This document shows, one piece after another, positions 16,831-25,637 of a stretch of 64,000 bases of DNA. How positions within the stretch are numbered: position 1 is the stretch's first letter; each line of letters opens with the position of its first letter. Source of the stretch: an uncultured Barnesiella sp. (GTDB taxonomy: Bacteria > Bacteroidota > Bacteroidia > Bacteroidales > Barnesiellaceae_A); the NCBI GenBank assembly GCA_944321085.1, contig CALUJY010000011.1, forward strand, positions 25,684 to 89,683. Reading direction: 5' to 3'. The notes below the pieces were generated by a model. The model saw only the letters and a list, made by a program, of their open reading frames with translations, made no database searches and was not told where the DNA came from. The translations under genes were made by a program, and so were the position numbers.

Positions 16831-18051
16831 TTATTCGTAACGTAAGGCTTCTATGGGGTCTAAATTTGCCGCTTTGCGTGCCGGATACCATCCGAAAAAT
16901 ATTCCTGTGAGCGTACATACGGCAAACGACAAAACCACCGACATGGGCTCAATGAAAATAGGCCATTTGAAGAATGCGTGTACGCTTATCGATGCGCCTA
17001 CACCCGTCAGTACGCCTATGATACCGCCTGTGACGCTGATAAGAATGGCTTCGAGGAGGAATTGCGACAGTATGTCTATGCCGCGTGCCCCTATCGACAT
17101 GCGCAGTCCTATCTCTTTGGTACGTTCTGTCACGGAGACATACATGATGTTCATAATGCCTATTCCGCCTACCAAGAGCGAAATGCCCGCCACGCAAGCG
17201 AGCAGCAATGTCATCATATCGGATGTAGAGGTGAGCATCGAGCTTAACTCCTGTTGCGAGCGTATCTCGAAGTCGTCCTCCTCATGGGCTGTGAGCTTGT
17301 GGTTGCGACGCAGCAAGATGCTTATCTCGTCTATGGCCTGCTCGGTGAGTTCTTCGCTCAAAGCCGAGCAGAAAATGCCTTGCAGATAGGTGATGGCAAG
17401 TACACGTTTCTGTACAGTGGTATAGGGGGCGAGCACCAAGTCGTCTTGGTCCATACCCATGCTGTTGTAACCTTTGGGTACGAGTGTTCCTATAATGGTG
17501 AACGGTATCTTGTTGAAGCGAATGATTTTACCTACCGGGCTTTCTCCGTCGGGGAAGAGGTTGTCGGCTACCGTCTTGCCTATGAGACATACTTTGGCGG
17601 CCGATTGAATGTCGCGGTCGGTAAACATTTCTCCTTCGTCGATGCTGATTTTGCGTATTTCCAGATAGCCTTGGCTTATGCCATAGAGGCTGCTGGGGTA
17701 GTTGTTGGCTCCGTTGATAAACTGTCCGCTGCTTTGCACCGATGGCGATACTGCTGCAACATACTCCGTTTCATCGCATATCGCGGTGTAATCGTCGAGT
17801 TTGAGCGTCTGCATATCGTCGGCGCTTTGGCGTACGCCGCCCCGCTCCATGTTGCCGGGGTGTATCATTATCATGTTCGACCCCATTTCCGAAATTTGTT
17901 TTTTGATACTTCTTTTGGAGCCTTGCCCTATTGCCAGCATGGTGATGACCGATGCCACACCGATAATGATACCGAGCATGGTGAGGAAGCATCGCAGCTT
18001 ATTGTTGTTGAGAGCCCTGAACGCTATTTTGAAGAGATTGCTTATGTTCAT
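16831..18051 (-). CDS. MacB-type ABC transporter permease
   Basis: 406 residues with the MacB/FtsX layout: one membrane helix near 18-42, a large periplasmic domain (about 45-280), then three helices in the last 130 residues. The N-terminal Asn-Lys-Leu-Arg-Cys-Phe-Leu-Thr-Met-Leu-Gly-Ile-Ile-Ile-Gly-Val is the family signature, and the C-terminus ends Asp-Pro-Ile-Glu-Ala-Leu-Arg-Tyr-Glu. In this operon the ATPase is a separate gene rather than fused as in E. coli MacB. It would act as a mechanotransducing exporter with the adaptor and TolC protein upstream. Confidence 0.92.
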   Translation of the reverse strand: MNISNLFKIAFRALNNNKLRCFLTMLGIIIGVASVITMLAIGQGSKRSIKKQISEMGSNMIMIHPGNMERGGVRQSADDMQTLKLDDYTAICDETEYVAAVSPSVQSSGQFINGANNYPSSLYGISQGYLEIRKISIDEGEMFTDRDIQSAAKVCLIGKTVADNLFPDGESPVGKIIRFNKIPFTIIGTLVPKGYNSMGMDQDDLVLAPYTTVQKRVLAITYLQGIFCSALSEELTEQAIDEISILLRRNHKLTAHEEDDFEIRSQQELSSMLTSTSDMMTLLLACVAGISLLVGGIGIMNIMYVSVTERTKEIGLRMSIGARGIDILSQFLLEAILISVTGGIIGVLTGVGASISVHAFFKWPIFIEPMSVVLSFAVCTLTGIFFGWYPARKAANLDPIEALRYE

Positions 18052-18069
18052 ATTGAGGTATGTTGTCCT

Positions 18070-18816
18070 TTATTCATTCTCGACGGGCAATGTTTTTAGA
18101 ACATCGGCTGCCGAAGCCTGTTTCTGATTGTATTCGTCGGCAATGACGTGACCGTCGCGCAGCACGATATTGCGGCTGCTGAATGCCGAAAGCTCGGGGT
18201 TGTGTGTGACGAAAATAATGGTGCGTCCGCGGGCGTGCAGTTGTTGGAACAAGACGAGTATCTCGTAAGAGGTGCGGGTATCCAAGTTACCCGTAGCTTC
18301 GTCTGCAAGGATAATCACAGGGTCGTTTACCAAGGCGCGGGCTATTGCCACGCGTTGTTGTTGGCCGCCCGACATTTGGTTGCTTTTGTGTTCCTTACGG
18401 TCGCCGAGCCCGACAGCCTCTAAGGCTTCTGAGGCAAGTTCGCGCCGTCTGCGTGCCGGGATGTTCGGGTTATACATCAAAGGCAGTTCCACGTTCTCCA
18501 AAGCGGTGGTTTTGGGCAACAGATTATATGATTGAAATACGAATCCTATCTTGCGGTTGCGTAACAAGGCGCGTTGGTTACGTCCCATAGAGCGGACTGC
18601 TACGCCATCCAAATAGTACTCGCCCGATGTGGGGGTGTCTAAGCATCCCAATATATTGAGCAGGGTAGATTTTCCCGAGCCGCTGGTACCCATGATGGTA
18701 ACAAACTCGCCTGCCTCAATACTGAAACTGACCCCGCGCAAGGCATGTACCGTACTGTTGCCTACGGTGAAATCGCGCTTGATATGGTCGAGTCGGATGA
18801 TTTCTTTATTCTTCAT
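18070..18816 (-). CDS. MacB/LolD-type ABC transporter ATPase
   Basis: 248 residues from the ATG at 18816 (7 bases after the adaptor stop; the longer frame overlaps that gene). Walker A Gly-Thr-Ser-Gly-Ser-Gly-Lys-Ser (43-50), signature Met-Ser-Gly-Gly-Gln (148-152) and Walker B with Ala-Asp-Glu (about 167-173) are all intact, as is the H-loop His in Val-Thr-His-Asn. It powers the permease encoded next, in the MacA/MacB/TolC-type export complex. Confidence 0.95.
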   Translation of the reverse strand: MKNKEIIRLDHIKRDFTVGNSTVHALRGVSFSIEAGEFVTIMGTSGSGKSTLLNILGCLDTPTSGEYYLDGVAVRSMGRNQRALLRNRKIGFVFQSYNLLPKTTALENVELPLMYNPNIPARRRRELASEALEAVGLGDRKEHKSNQMSGGQQQRVAIARALVNDPVIILADEATGNLDTRTSYEILVLFQQLHARGRTIIFVTHNPELSAFSSRNIVLRDGHVIADEYNQKQASAADVLKTLPVENE

Positions 18817-18823
18817 ATTATTC

Positions 18824-20047
18824 TTATTTCTTTTTGTTTCCTCCCGGATGTCCCGGCATGAAAGGACTTGCGCCTTCGTCGTCGGGTATGGCGGCATTTG
18901 TAGTAGTACTGGCTTGTGTGTATCCTGTGGCAACCTTTTCGCCCTCGGCGAGACCGTTCCTTATGACAATATTTACACCGTTGTCCATGCCGATTTCCAC
19001 GGTGCGGGGTTCTAATGCACCGTTGTCTTTCATTACCCATACGGTACGACGGTGTTCATTGTCGGGTAGCATGGATGACTCGATGTTCTCGGGCGCTTGT
19101 TCGGGCGCGATGCTTGCTCCTTTGGGCGGCTCGGGTACGAAACGCAGGCTTTTCAAGGGGAGATATAGTATGTCGCGCTCTTCTTGCGTGTAGATGGTAA
19201 CGTTGGCCGTCAGTCCCGGTTTCAGCTTCAAGTCGGCATTAGGGGCATTGATGATGGTTTCGTAGGTAATTACATTGGAAGTTTCGGTAGCTTCCAACCG
19301 AACTTGCGTGACGGTACCTTCGAAAATGTCGTTGGGGTAGGCATCGACGGTGAAAGTTACTCTTTGCCCTTCGGCTACGCTACCTATATCGGCTTCATCG
19401 ACATCGGCTACGACCTGCATCTGTGTCAGGTCGTTGGCAATGGTAAAAAGCGTAGGCGTACTGAAACTTGCGGCTACCGTTTGTCCTTCATCGACGGCGC
19501 GCGAAATCACTACGCCGTCTATGGGCGAGTAGATGCGGGCGTATCCGAGGTTGGTAGAGGCTCTTACCAAGTCGAAACGGCTCTTCTCGTACTCGGCTTT
19601 TGCCCTCTCGTAGTTGTAAGTGGCTGTTTCGAAGTCGGTATCGCTTATCACTTTCTTTTCATGAAGTTCTTTTTGCCGGGCATAGTTCTTTTCTTGATAT
19701 TCATATTCTACCCGGGCGCTGTTCATCGTTGCCGTACTCGATGCCAACTCTGCTTCGAGAGTGGTGCGGTCTAACTCGGCTATGAGTTGTCCGGTGGTCA
19801 CTTCCGAGTTATAGTCAACATAGATGTGCGATATGATACCCGACACCTGTGTTCCTACCTCTACTTGTGTAATAGGTTCTACCGTACCGGTTGCGGTGAC
19901 GATATTGGCAACATCGCCTCGGCATACGGTGGTGGTATCTACTGTCAGCGGTTTGCTCTTGTCACGCGTGAAGATGATGAGTGCCGCGCAAGCTATGATT
20001 ACGACAGCAATGACAGTCCATACGATAATGCTTTTTCTCTTTTTCAT
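18824..20047 (-). CDS. MacA-like periplasmic adaptor (HlyD/RND membrane fusion family)
   Basis: 407 residues with an N-terminal membrane anchor (about 7-27), a barrel-sandwich hybrid region around 60-90 and 165-200 (Val-Gly-Thr-Gln-Val-Ser-Gly-Ile-Ile; Ile-Tyr-Ser-Pro-Ile-Asp-Gly-Val-Val), and a helical hairpin between them (about 95-160) that would dock on TolC. Beta-barrel and membrane-proximal parts follow, with a flexible Gly/Pro/Lys tail. It lies between tolC (13 bases) and the ATPase (7 bases), which fixes its role as the adaptor of this exporter. Confidence 0.93.
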   Translation of the reverse strand: MKKRKSIIVWTVIAVVIIACAALIIFTRDKSKPLTVDTTTVCRGDVANIVTATGTVEPITQVEVGTQVSGIISHIYVDYNSEVTTGQLIAELDRTTLEAELASSTATMNSARVEYEYQEKNYARQKELHEKKVISDTDFETATYNYERAKAEYEKSRFDLVRASTNLGYARIYSPIDGVVISRAVDEGQTVAASFSTPTLFTIANDLTQMQVVADVDEADIGSVAEGQRVTFTVDAYPNDIFEGTVTQVRLEATETSNVITYETIINAPNADLKLKPGLTANVTIYTQEERDILYLPLKSLRFVPEPPKGASIAPEQAPENIESSMLPDNEHRRTVWVMKDNGALEPRTVEIGMDNGVNIVIRNGLAEGEKVATGYTQASTTTNAAIPDDEGASPFMPGHPGGNKKK

Positions 20048-20060
20048 ATTGATAACTCTT

Positions 20061-21377
20061 TTATTCCAATGTAATGGGGATGTTGTTGTAGAATTCGAGC
20101 AGCTTGCGATTGAGCAGTGCCATATATTTGGCTTGCAAAGCCTCTTGGCGAGCTTGCAGCAAATCGTTTTGTGCGCTGAGCATCTCGAAGGTATTTTTGA
20201 TGCCGAGTTGGAATTGCTCGGCTATCAGTTCGTAGGCATCGGCAGTGGCCAACGCGTTTTCTTGTGCCGCCTTGTATTGCTCTTGTGCCGAACGGGCATC
20301 GAGGTATGTGCTCTCTATGGTGTGAGTGAGCGTATTCTCTTTTTCCTCGCGGTCGTATGTAGAGTAGAGAGCCTCGATGCGGGCTCGGGCTACGGCTGCA
20401 CGTGTTTGTCCGTTGTCGTATAGCGGAAGTGTGAGGCTGATGCCTGCACTCTCGCCGAAGTTGGCTTTCATTTGGTCGCCCCAGACCCCGTTGCCGCTCA
20501 TGGTACCGGTTGACAGTCCTGCCGTGAGGGCTATGGTAGGATAGTAGCCCGATTGGGCTGTCTTTATGCCGAGAGCGGCTTTTTCTTCGGCAACATAGCT
20601 TTGCCGTATGCCCGGCCAACTATTCATGGCAGTAGCCAACACGGTATAACGGTCGGGCAGAGGAGCAAGTATCTCTTCATCTTCGAACGAAGGGGTGGCA
20701 ATGTCGAATGTAGTATCGAGAGCTATGTTGAGCAACTGTTTCAGCTCTACCAGCAACAAGTCGGCTTGTGCCGAGGCTGTAACCACTTGGTAACGGTTGT
20801 TGGCACATTGCGCCACGAGTTGCGAATAGTCGCTTTTGGAAATTGAGCCGGCATCGAGCAAGGCTTTACCGCGGGCTTCCTGCTCCTCCGATACGACAAG
20901 TGATTGTCGGCATATTTCGAGGCTCTCTCGTGCGTAGAGTATTTGCAGATAAGAACTGAGTATCTCCATCTCTATCTCGTAGGCCGTCTCTTGTGCCGAT
21001 AGCTCTTGTTCCTGTTGGGCTAATCGGTTACTTTTGATGTTGTAATAACGTTGTCCTCCGTCGAAAAGAGTCCACGAAGCGTTTAGCCTGTAAGAACCGT
21101 TGTATATGGCGGCTCTTTGTGACGGGTCGTCGGTGTAAGGCGTTTGGCTGTAATCGTGCGAAGTGCTGAACGAGAGCGAAGGAAATAATTGCTCTTTGGC
21201 TTCGTGCAAATCTACTGCCGAACTTTCTACCGATAGTCTGCTTTGTCCTATGCTGATGTTGTGCGTGTGGGCATACTCGATGCACTGCTTCAAGCTCCAT
21301 GCTTCGTTGCTTTCTTGCACCGCAGCGGTTGTTGCGATACAACCTGCCAATATCAAGACAATTCCTTGTAGTTTCAT
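20061..21377 (-). CDS. TolC-family outer membrane efflux protein
   Basis: 438 residues from the ATG at 21377, giving a clear signal peptide (Met-Lys-Leu-Gln-Gly-Ile-Val-Leu..., cleavage near Ala-Ala-Val). The longer frame to 21662 crosses the promoter. Two repeated TolC halves are visible, each with long helices, and a conserved Ser-Leu-Thr-Leu-Pro-Leu-Tyr-Asp-Asn-Gly-Gln block typical of the family. It is the first gene of the exporter/two-component operon and would form the outer-membrane channel for MacA/MacB. Confidence 0.92.
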   Translation of the reverse strand: MKLQGIVLILAGCIATTAAVQESNEAWSLKQCIEYAHTHNISIGQSRLSVESSAVDLHEAKEQLFPSLSFSTSHDYSQTPYTDDPSQRAAIYNGSYRLNASWTLFDGGQRYYNIKSNRLAQQEQELSAQETAYEIEMEILSSYLQILYARESLEICRQSLVVSEEQEARGKALLDAGSISKSDYSQLVAQCANNRYQVVTASAQADLLLVELKQLLNIALDTTFDIATPSFEDEEILAPLPDRYTVLATAMNSWPGIRQSYVAEEKAALGIKTAQSGYYPTIALTAGLSTGTMSGNGVWGDQMKANFGESAGISLTLPLYDNGQTRAAVARARIEALYSTYDREEKENTLTHTIESTYLDARSAQEQYKAAQENALATADAYELIAEQFQLGIKNTFEMLSAQNDLLQARQEALQAKYMALLNRKLLEFYNNIPITLE

Positions 21378-21400
21378 GACAATATAATCTTTCTGACTTT

Positions 21401-21433
21401 GCAAATGTAAAATCCGACATGCCCGTTTGCAAA
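21401..21433 (-). promoter_or_regulatory. Promoter of the tolC-macAB-kinase-regulator operon
   Basis: On the minus strand TTTG (21430-21433), a 20-base spacer, then TACATTTGC (21401-21409): a full match to the Bacteroidetes promoter consensus. The start is predicted near 21396, about 20 bases before the tolC ATG. Apart from this and the terminator at 21647-21689, I see nothing in 21378-21707. Confidence 0.75.
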
Positions 21434-21646
21434 AAATAATATACCAATCGGGGCAGATATTTCGACGAATTGTCATAATTAACCTACATTCTACCCGAAT
21501 AAGTCGATGAATCGCAGCCGCAGATTGTGCCGACGATAGCGAAAGATTACAGAAGTGTGGCGAAGAAATAGATGGTGGTAAGGAGATATACAGATGTTTT
21601 TTTGCCGATTGTTTTGTGTATAATTTTATACCGTACGGCAGAGAAT

Positions 21647-21689
21647 AAGAACCCCCGTGCAACAGATACGATGTTGCACGGGGGTTCTT
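21647..21689 (-). terminator. Terminator of the YidE/AspT-like gene
   Basis: Perfect 18-bp inverted repeat (21647-21664 with 21672-21689), core AACCCCCGTGCAACA, 7-base loop, 18 bases past the stop at 21708. On the minus strand it is followed by TTATTCTC, a weak U-run. Confidence 0.75.
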
Positions 21690-21707
21690 TATGTTGATGT
21701 TGTCCTT

Positions 21708-23378
21708 TTATGCAAATGCAAGTACGAGAATTTGTGCCGTGAGTACGCGCAAGAACATAGAGAGCGGGTACACGGTAGAGTAGGCCACGGCGGGAGCGTC
21801 GTTGTTGGCGACTTTATTGCTGTAAGCAAGGGCTGGGGGGTCGGTATAGGAGCCGGCCATCAAGCCCGAGAGGGTATAATAGTTGAGTTTGTAATATCCG
21901 CGACCGAAGAAGCCTACGATAAGTAGCGGAATGAATGTGATGAGGAAGCCCCACAATATCCACATCAAGCCGCCTGACTTGACGGTTGCCACAAACTCGC
22001 CGCCTGCTCCTATACCTACGCTGGCGAGGAACATGCAGATACCCACTTCGCGCAACATCAGGTTGGCGCTTGTAGAGGTGTAGGTTGTTAAGCCCATTTT
22101 ATATCCGTAGCGACCTATCAGGATGGCTATGATGAGGGGGCCGCCGGCCAATCCCAATTTCAGTGGTACCGGCATACCCGGTATGGCAAATGGGATGCTG
22201 CCGAAAACGATACCTAACAATATACCGATGAATATAGTGAAGATGTTCGGTTGGTTGAGGCGTTGCATAGAGTTACCCAGCCGTTCGGCAAGTCGTTCGA
22301 TATCTTCTATTTTACCCACCACAGTGAGGCGGTCGCCCACTTGCAGCGAGAGGTTGGGATTGGCAAGCAAATCTACACCGGCACGGTTGACGCGTGTAAC
22401 GTTGAGGCGGTAACCCATGCGCAAACGAAGGGAACCTATTTTGCGACCGTTGAACTCTTCTTTCGATACGAGGATGCGGCGCGATACCACCGGAGCCGGA
22501 ATAGCTTTCCAGTCCATCTCTATTTTAGGTCCGATAAATGCACTCAGAGCCTCTTCGTCGGGTTCCGACAAAACTGTAAGCAAGAGGTCGTTCTCGGCGA
22601 TGGTTACCTCTGAGTTGGGGATGATTATCTCGTCGTTGCGTTTGATACGCGATACCACAAAGTTGCGGTTTATCATCAGACCGAGGTCGCTGAGCGTGCG
22701 CCCTACGATGAGTTTGTTTTCGACTTTATAAGTAACTACGTGAGGGGCAAGCAAGCTGTCGGCATTCTCTTTTTCTATCTTGGCAGTTTCGTCGGCATAT
22801 TTTACGCGAAACACGAGACGTACCAATATCATGGCAAGAATAATACCGATGACACCTAACGGATAAGCTACGGCATACCCCAATGCTATCTTAGGAACTT
22901 CGGTGATGATACCGTCCTGATACAGCTGCGAGAGAGCTTGTTCGGCTGCTCCCAGACCGGGGGTATTGGTGACGGCACCCGAGAGGATACCCACTAACAT
23001 GGGCATTTCTATGCTGCCATCGAGAAAGTATATCGCTAACGTGACGACGATGTTGAGTGCAATGATAGTCATTGCAAGGAAATTGAGCCGGATACCCTCG
23101 TGCTTAAATGATGAGAAGAAGCCCGGACCTACTTGCAAACCTATCGAAAATACAAATAAGATGAGGCCGAACTCTTTCATGAAGTTGAGTATCGGTGCAT
23201 CTATTGCCAGCCCGAAGTGTCCTATCAAGATGCCCACGAACAAGACAAATGTCACGCCTAATGACACTCCGAAAATTTTCACTCTGCCCAAAAGCACGCC
23301 CGCCGCTATCACCAATGCATACAGAAATGCTGTGTGTGCGATAGATGTGCCTGTGAACAGTTCTTCAATCCATTCCAT
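21708..23378 (-). CDS. AspT/YidE/YbjL-family transporter with two RCK_C (TrkA-C) domains
   Basis: 556 residues. Five or six helices (about 15-170) with the duplicated-half AspT fold are followed by two cytosolic TrkA-C domains (about 200-275 and 290-375), then a second membrane half (about 385-556). Each half has a Gly-rich motif near its end (Thr-Asn-Thr-Pro-Gly-Leu-Gly-Ala-Ala and Ser-Tyr-Thr-Asp-Pro-Pro-Ala-Leu-Ala). The family includes the aspartate:alanine exchanger, but many members, including E. coli YidE, have no known substrate. It is a single gene with its own promoter and terminator. Confidence 0.88.
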   Translation of the reverse strand: MEWIEELFTGTSIAHTAFLYALVIAAGVLLGRVKIFGVSLGVTFVLFVGILIGHFGLAIDAPILNFMKEFGLILFVFSIGLQVGPGFFSSFKHEGIRLNFLAMTIIALNIVVTLAIYFLDGSIEMPMLVGILSGAVTNTPGLGAAEQALSQLYQDGIITEVPKIALGYAVAYPLGVIGIILAMILVRLVFRVKYADETAKIEKENADSLLAPHVVTYKVENKLIVGRTLSDLGLMINRNFVVSRIKRNDEIIIPNSEVTIAENDLLLTVLSEPDEEALSAFIGPKIEMDWKAIPAPVVSRRILVSKEEFNGRKIGSLRLRMGYRLNVTRVNRAGVDLLANPNLSLQVGDRLTVVGKIEDIERLAERLGNSMQRLNQPNIFTIFIGILLGIVFGSIPFAIPGMPVPLKLGLAGGPLIIAILIGRYGYKMGLTTYTSTSANLMLREVGICMFLASVGIGAGGEFVATVKSGGLMWILWGFLITFIPLLIVGFFGRGYYKLNYYTLSGLMAGSYTDPPALAYSNKVANNDAPAVAYSTVYPLSMFLRVLTAQILVLAFA

Positions 23379-23470
23379 TGCTACTATGCTTTATTATTTA
23401 TGAGTACACTCGTCTATGATGGGGCCGACAGCCCCGTGTGTCACGAAAATAGACCTTTTCAAAATTTGCC

Positions 23471-23503
23471 GCGAAGTTAGCTAAAAATAGAACGTCATAC
23501 AAA
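23471..23503 (-). promoter_or_regulatory. Promoter of the YidE/AspT-like gene
   Basis: On the minus strand TTTG (23500-23503), a 20-base spacer, then TAACTTCGC (23471-23479; one mismatch to TAnnTTTGC). The leader is about 90 bases. The remaining divergent region, 23379-23745, otherwise holds only the phosphatase promoter repeat and a small GCTC/GAGC hairpin near 23666. Confidence 0.55.
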
Positions 23504-23688
23504 TAATAGGAATGTTAAAATAGCCCCTCCCTGCTATTTCTTGCAAGCACCATCTGTCGGTTTCATGCCGTGATGTCGAGCCTCGTTTTTGTGCATTGTC
23601 CGTTGCTGCTTGTTGCCCGTCGCATATAACCTTCTCGTCTGGCAGAATTTTATGAATGCTTGTTGCTCGGTGAGCAAAATTAAAACGG

Positions 23689-23729
23689 TGCTTTATTTCT
23701 TTTTGCTCTCGCCTTGCACTATCTTTGCA
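23689..23729 (+). repeat. 41-bp promoter repeat, copy 1 (upstream of the phosphoglycolate phosphatase-like gene)
   Basis: This 41-base segment is identical to 42353-42393 read on the minus strand. It ends with TATCTTTGC (23720-23728), a perfect -7 box, 17 bases before the ATG at 23746. Both copies precede HAD-superfamily hydrolase genes. Confidence 0.9.
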
Positions 23730-23745
23730 TTCGCTTATAGAGAAG

Positions 23746-24408
23746 ATGAAACGGATAGTTATTTTCGATTTGGACGGTACGTTGCTCAATACCATCGACG
23801 ACCTTGCCGCAGCCACCAATCATGCCCTCGCTTGTTGCGGGCATCCTGCCCATCCCGTATCGGCTTACCCCTATTTCGTGGGTAACGGCATAGACAAGCT
23901 CTTCGAACGCGCCCTCCCTCCCGAGGTACGCAACTCGACCGAGATAGCACGCATGAGAACATTCTTCGTGCCCTATTATAACACTCATTGCGATGTATAT
24001 ACCCGCCCATACGACGGTATCGTCGAGTTGTTGCAACGCTTGCAGACTGCCGGTATTGCCGTAGCTGTGGCGTCCAACAAATACCACGAGGCCACATGTC
24101 ATTTGATAAAAGAATATTTCCCCGACATTGCTTTTGCTGCCATCTGCGGACAACGGGAGGGTATACCTAAAAAGCCCGACCCTGCTATCGTCAACGCCAT
24201 CCTTACCGATGTCGCAATTTCTCCCACTGATGCCATCTATGTAGGCGATTCGGGTGTAGATATGCTCACAGCCCGGAATGCAGGGGTCGAGTCGGTGGGT
24301 GTTACATGGGGATTCCGTCAGGTCGATGAGTTACAGCAGGCCGGTGCCATTCATATAGCATGTAATACGGCCGATTTGTGGTATTGTATTACAGGCGACG
24401 GGAAATAA
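23746..24408 (+). CDS. HAD-superfamily hydrolase, phosphoglycolate phosphatase-like
   Basis: 220 residues from the ATG at 23746, so that the protein opens Met-Lys-Arg-Ile-Val-Ile-Phe-Asp8-Leu-Asp10-Gly-Thr-Leu (HAD motif I nucleophile and acid). Motif II is Val-Ala-Ser-Asn-Lys; motif III/IV are Lys-Lys-Pro-Asp-Pro and Val-Gly-Asp-Ser-Gly-Val-Asp. A helical cap of the Gph type lies between motifs I and II. The family dephosphorylates 2-phosphoglycolate and similar small phosphates; the actual substrate cannot be read from sequence. Confidence 0.88.
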   Translation: MKRIVIFDLDGTLLNTIDDLAAATNHALACCGHPAHPVSAYPYFVGNGIDKLFERALPPEVRNSTEIARMRTFFVPYYNTHCDVYTRPYDGIVELLQRLQTAGIAVAVASNKYHEATCHLIKEYFPDIAFAAICGQREGIPKKPDPAIVNAILTDVAISPTDAIYVGDSGVDMLTARNAGVESVGVTWGFRQVDELQQAGAIHIACNTADLWYCITGDGK

Positions 24409-24586
24409 AATCGCCCCACCATCCGATAAAAATCGCTGCGTGCCCGGCGAATACAATACGGTCGATACACAGAGACAATCGTGCAGAAACGTTCCGTTTT
24501 CTGTAACGGGAGAAACCTGTCGGATATTGCAGTAATATGTCGCATAAGGTATGAAGTACCCCTTGATGCTGCAAAAAAACATTCAC

Positions 24587-24620
24587 TTTGGCAATATTTC
24601 CAACTTTTTGTTATATTTGC
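24587..24620 (+). promoter_or_regulatory. Promoter of the 24721 lipoprotein gene
   Basis: TTTG (24587-24590), a 21-base spacer, then TATATTTGC (24612-24620). Transcription would start near 24626 and give a 95-base leader with a 23-codon ORF (24632-24703). The rest of 24409-24586 shows no further signal I can support. Confidence 0.65.
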
Positions 24621-24720
24621 ACATACGGGATATGCTCGGGAACGTCTCTGTGGCGATACCCCTTGACGTTTTCCCCAACCGTACCTATGCCTATGAATTG
24701 TAACATCTAATACTTGTCGT

Positions 24721-25293
24721 ATGGAAAAGATAATATGTTTGGCATGTTTTTCGCTGCTCCTGTTGGCGGGATGTCGTACTCACAAAAATGCCCCTGTGGT
24801 ATCGGTTTACGAAGGCGCAACCGACACTGTTTTCGAATGGAACGCCGCGAAACCTGCTACTGCTGCCGCTATGCCCCCTGTGATAGTTTATAAAACCACA
24901 CGCGACTACAACAACAATGTACCTGTGATACTCAATGCCGCAGGTACGCAGATAGTCTCTTTCCCCGACCCGTCAGACCTTCGTCGCGGTGATGGTTTCA
25001 CCACTCCCACACCGCTCGATAACGGTTACCTTTTAGACAATCGCGGTATCAGCAAAAACACGGCATTTCTCGATTACACCTACGAACAATATGCCGCGTT
25101 CGACACTGTGCCGTCACTCGACGAGATGATGCGCCATATCATAGACAAAAAACCGATTGTCGAGATGTGGTACTGCGGGCAAGTAACTCGTTATCAGGAT
25201 AAAATAAAAGAGCTCAATGAGCTCATTGCACATGGCTTCCCTGGTTGCACCAAAGTCGTGGGCGGCTCTACAACGAGGGAAGACCGGCCATAA
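24721..25293 (+). CDS. Lipoprotein of unknown function
   Basis: 190 residues with a lipoprotein signal: short N-region, hydrophobic core and lipobox Leu-Leu-Ala-Gly-Cys18. The mature protein begins Arg-Thr-His-Lys-Asn, without an obvious surface-export acidic motif. The body contains a Phe-Pro-Asp-Pro-Ser-Asp-Leu-Arg-Arg-Gly-Asp-Gly stretch and no family I can name. It is followed by a strong terminator and is a single-gene unit. Confidence 0.75.
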   Translation: MEKIICLACFSLLLLAGCRTHKNAPVVSVYEGATDTVFEWNAAKPATAAAMPPVIVYKTTRDYNNNVPVILNAAGTQIVSFPDPSDLRRGDGFTTPTPLDNGYLLDNRGISKNTAFLDYTYEQYAAFDTVPSLDEMMRHIIDKKPIVEMWYCGQVTRYQDKIKELNELIAHGFPGCTKVVGGSTTREDRP

Positions 25294-25329
25294 ATACAGA
25301 TACGATACTCGAACGAAAAATACTTGAAC

Positions 25330-25358
25330 AAAAAAGCTGCCCGTCGGGCAGCTTTTTT
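25330..25358 (+). terminator. Terminator of the 24721 lipoprotein gene
   Basis: GCTGCCC/GGGCAGC stem with a 3-base loop, flanked by A6 on the left and T6 on the right. This is a textbook intrinsic terminator that could also work on the minus strand. It lies 37 bases past the stop. Confidence 0.85.
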
Positions 25359-25420
25359 GTTTTATGACATGAATTAGAGATACCAACTAAGGGTTGTCGT
25401 TATTTGGGATATTGAATTTT

Positions 25421-25454
25421 TTTGGGGGAATAAAGGATTGAGAGATATATTTGC
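25421..25454 (+). promoter_or_regulatory. Orphan consensus promoter
   Basis: TTTG (25421-25424), a 21-base spacer, then TATATTTGC (25446-25454), a full match to the Bacteroidetes consensus on the plus strand. No plus-strand gene follows; the next gene is the minus-strand M16 peptidase. It could drive a short RNA ending at the hairpin 25581-25613. Confidence 0.55.
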
Positions 25455-25459
25455 GCGGT

Positions 25460-25618
25460 GGGTATATATAAGATATGTTACACGACTGATATAGAGACTT
25501 ATTTTGTAAATTGCTCTCTTCGGAAGAGCCAACATGATTTCCCGAAGCAGAGATGTGTCGAGGAAAACCGTGTAAAAATAGCAGAGGCGTACCTCATGAT
25601 GGCACGCCTCTGCACGTA
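25460..25618 (+). ncRNA. Candidate small RNA between the lipoprotein and M16 genes
   Basis: This stretch follows the orphan promoter and ends with a 10-bp hairpin (GCAGAGGCGT / ACGCCTCTGC) and ACGTATTTT. It also holds a 5-bp hairpin GCTCT/AGAGC (25511-25527) and only very short ORFs (for example 13 codons from 25534). The role is unknown. The 3' hairpin is shared with the opposite-strand terminator of the peptidase gene, which weakens the case. Confidence 0.3.
25573..25613 (-). terminator. Terminator of the M16 peptidase gene
   Basis: 10-bp stem (25581-25590 with 25604-25613) and a 13-base loop, followed on the minus strand by TATTTTTA. It lies 24 bases past the stop codon at 25638. Confidence 0.7.
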
Positions 25619-25637
25619 TTTTGCGTTAAGGCAGGTT

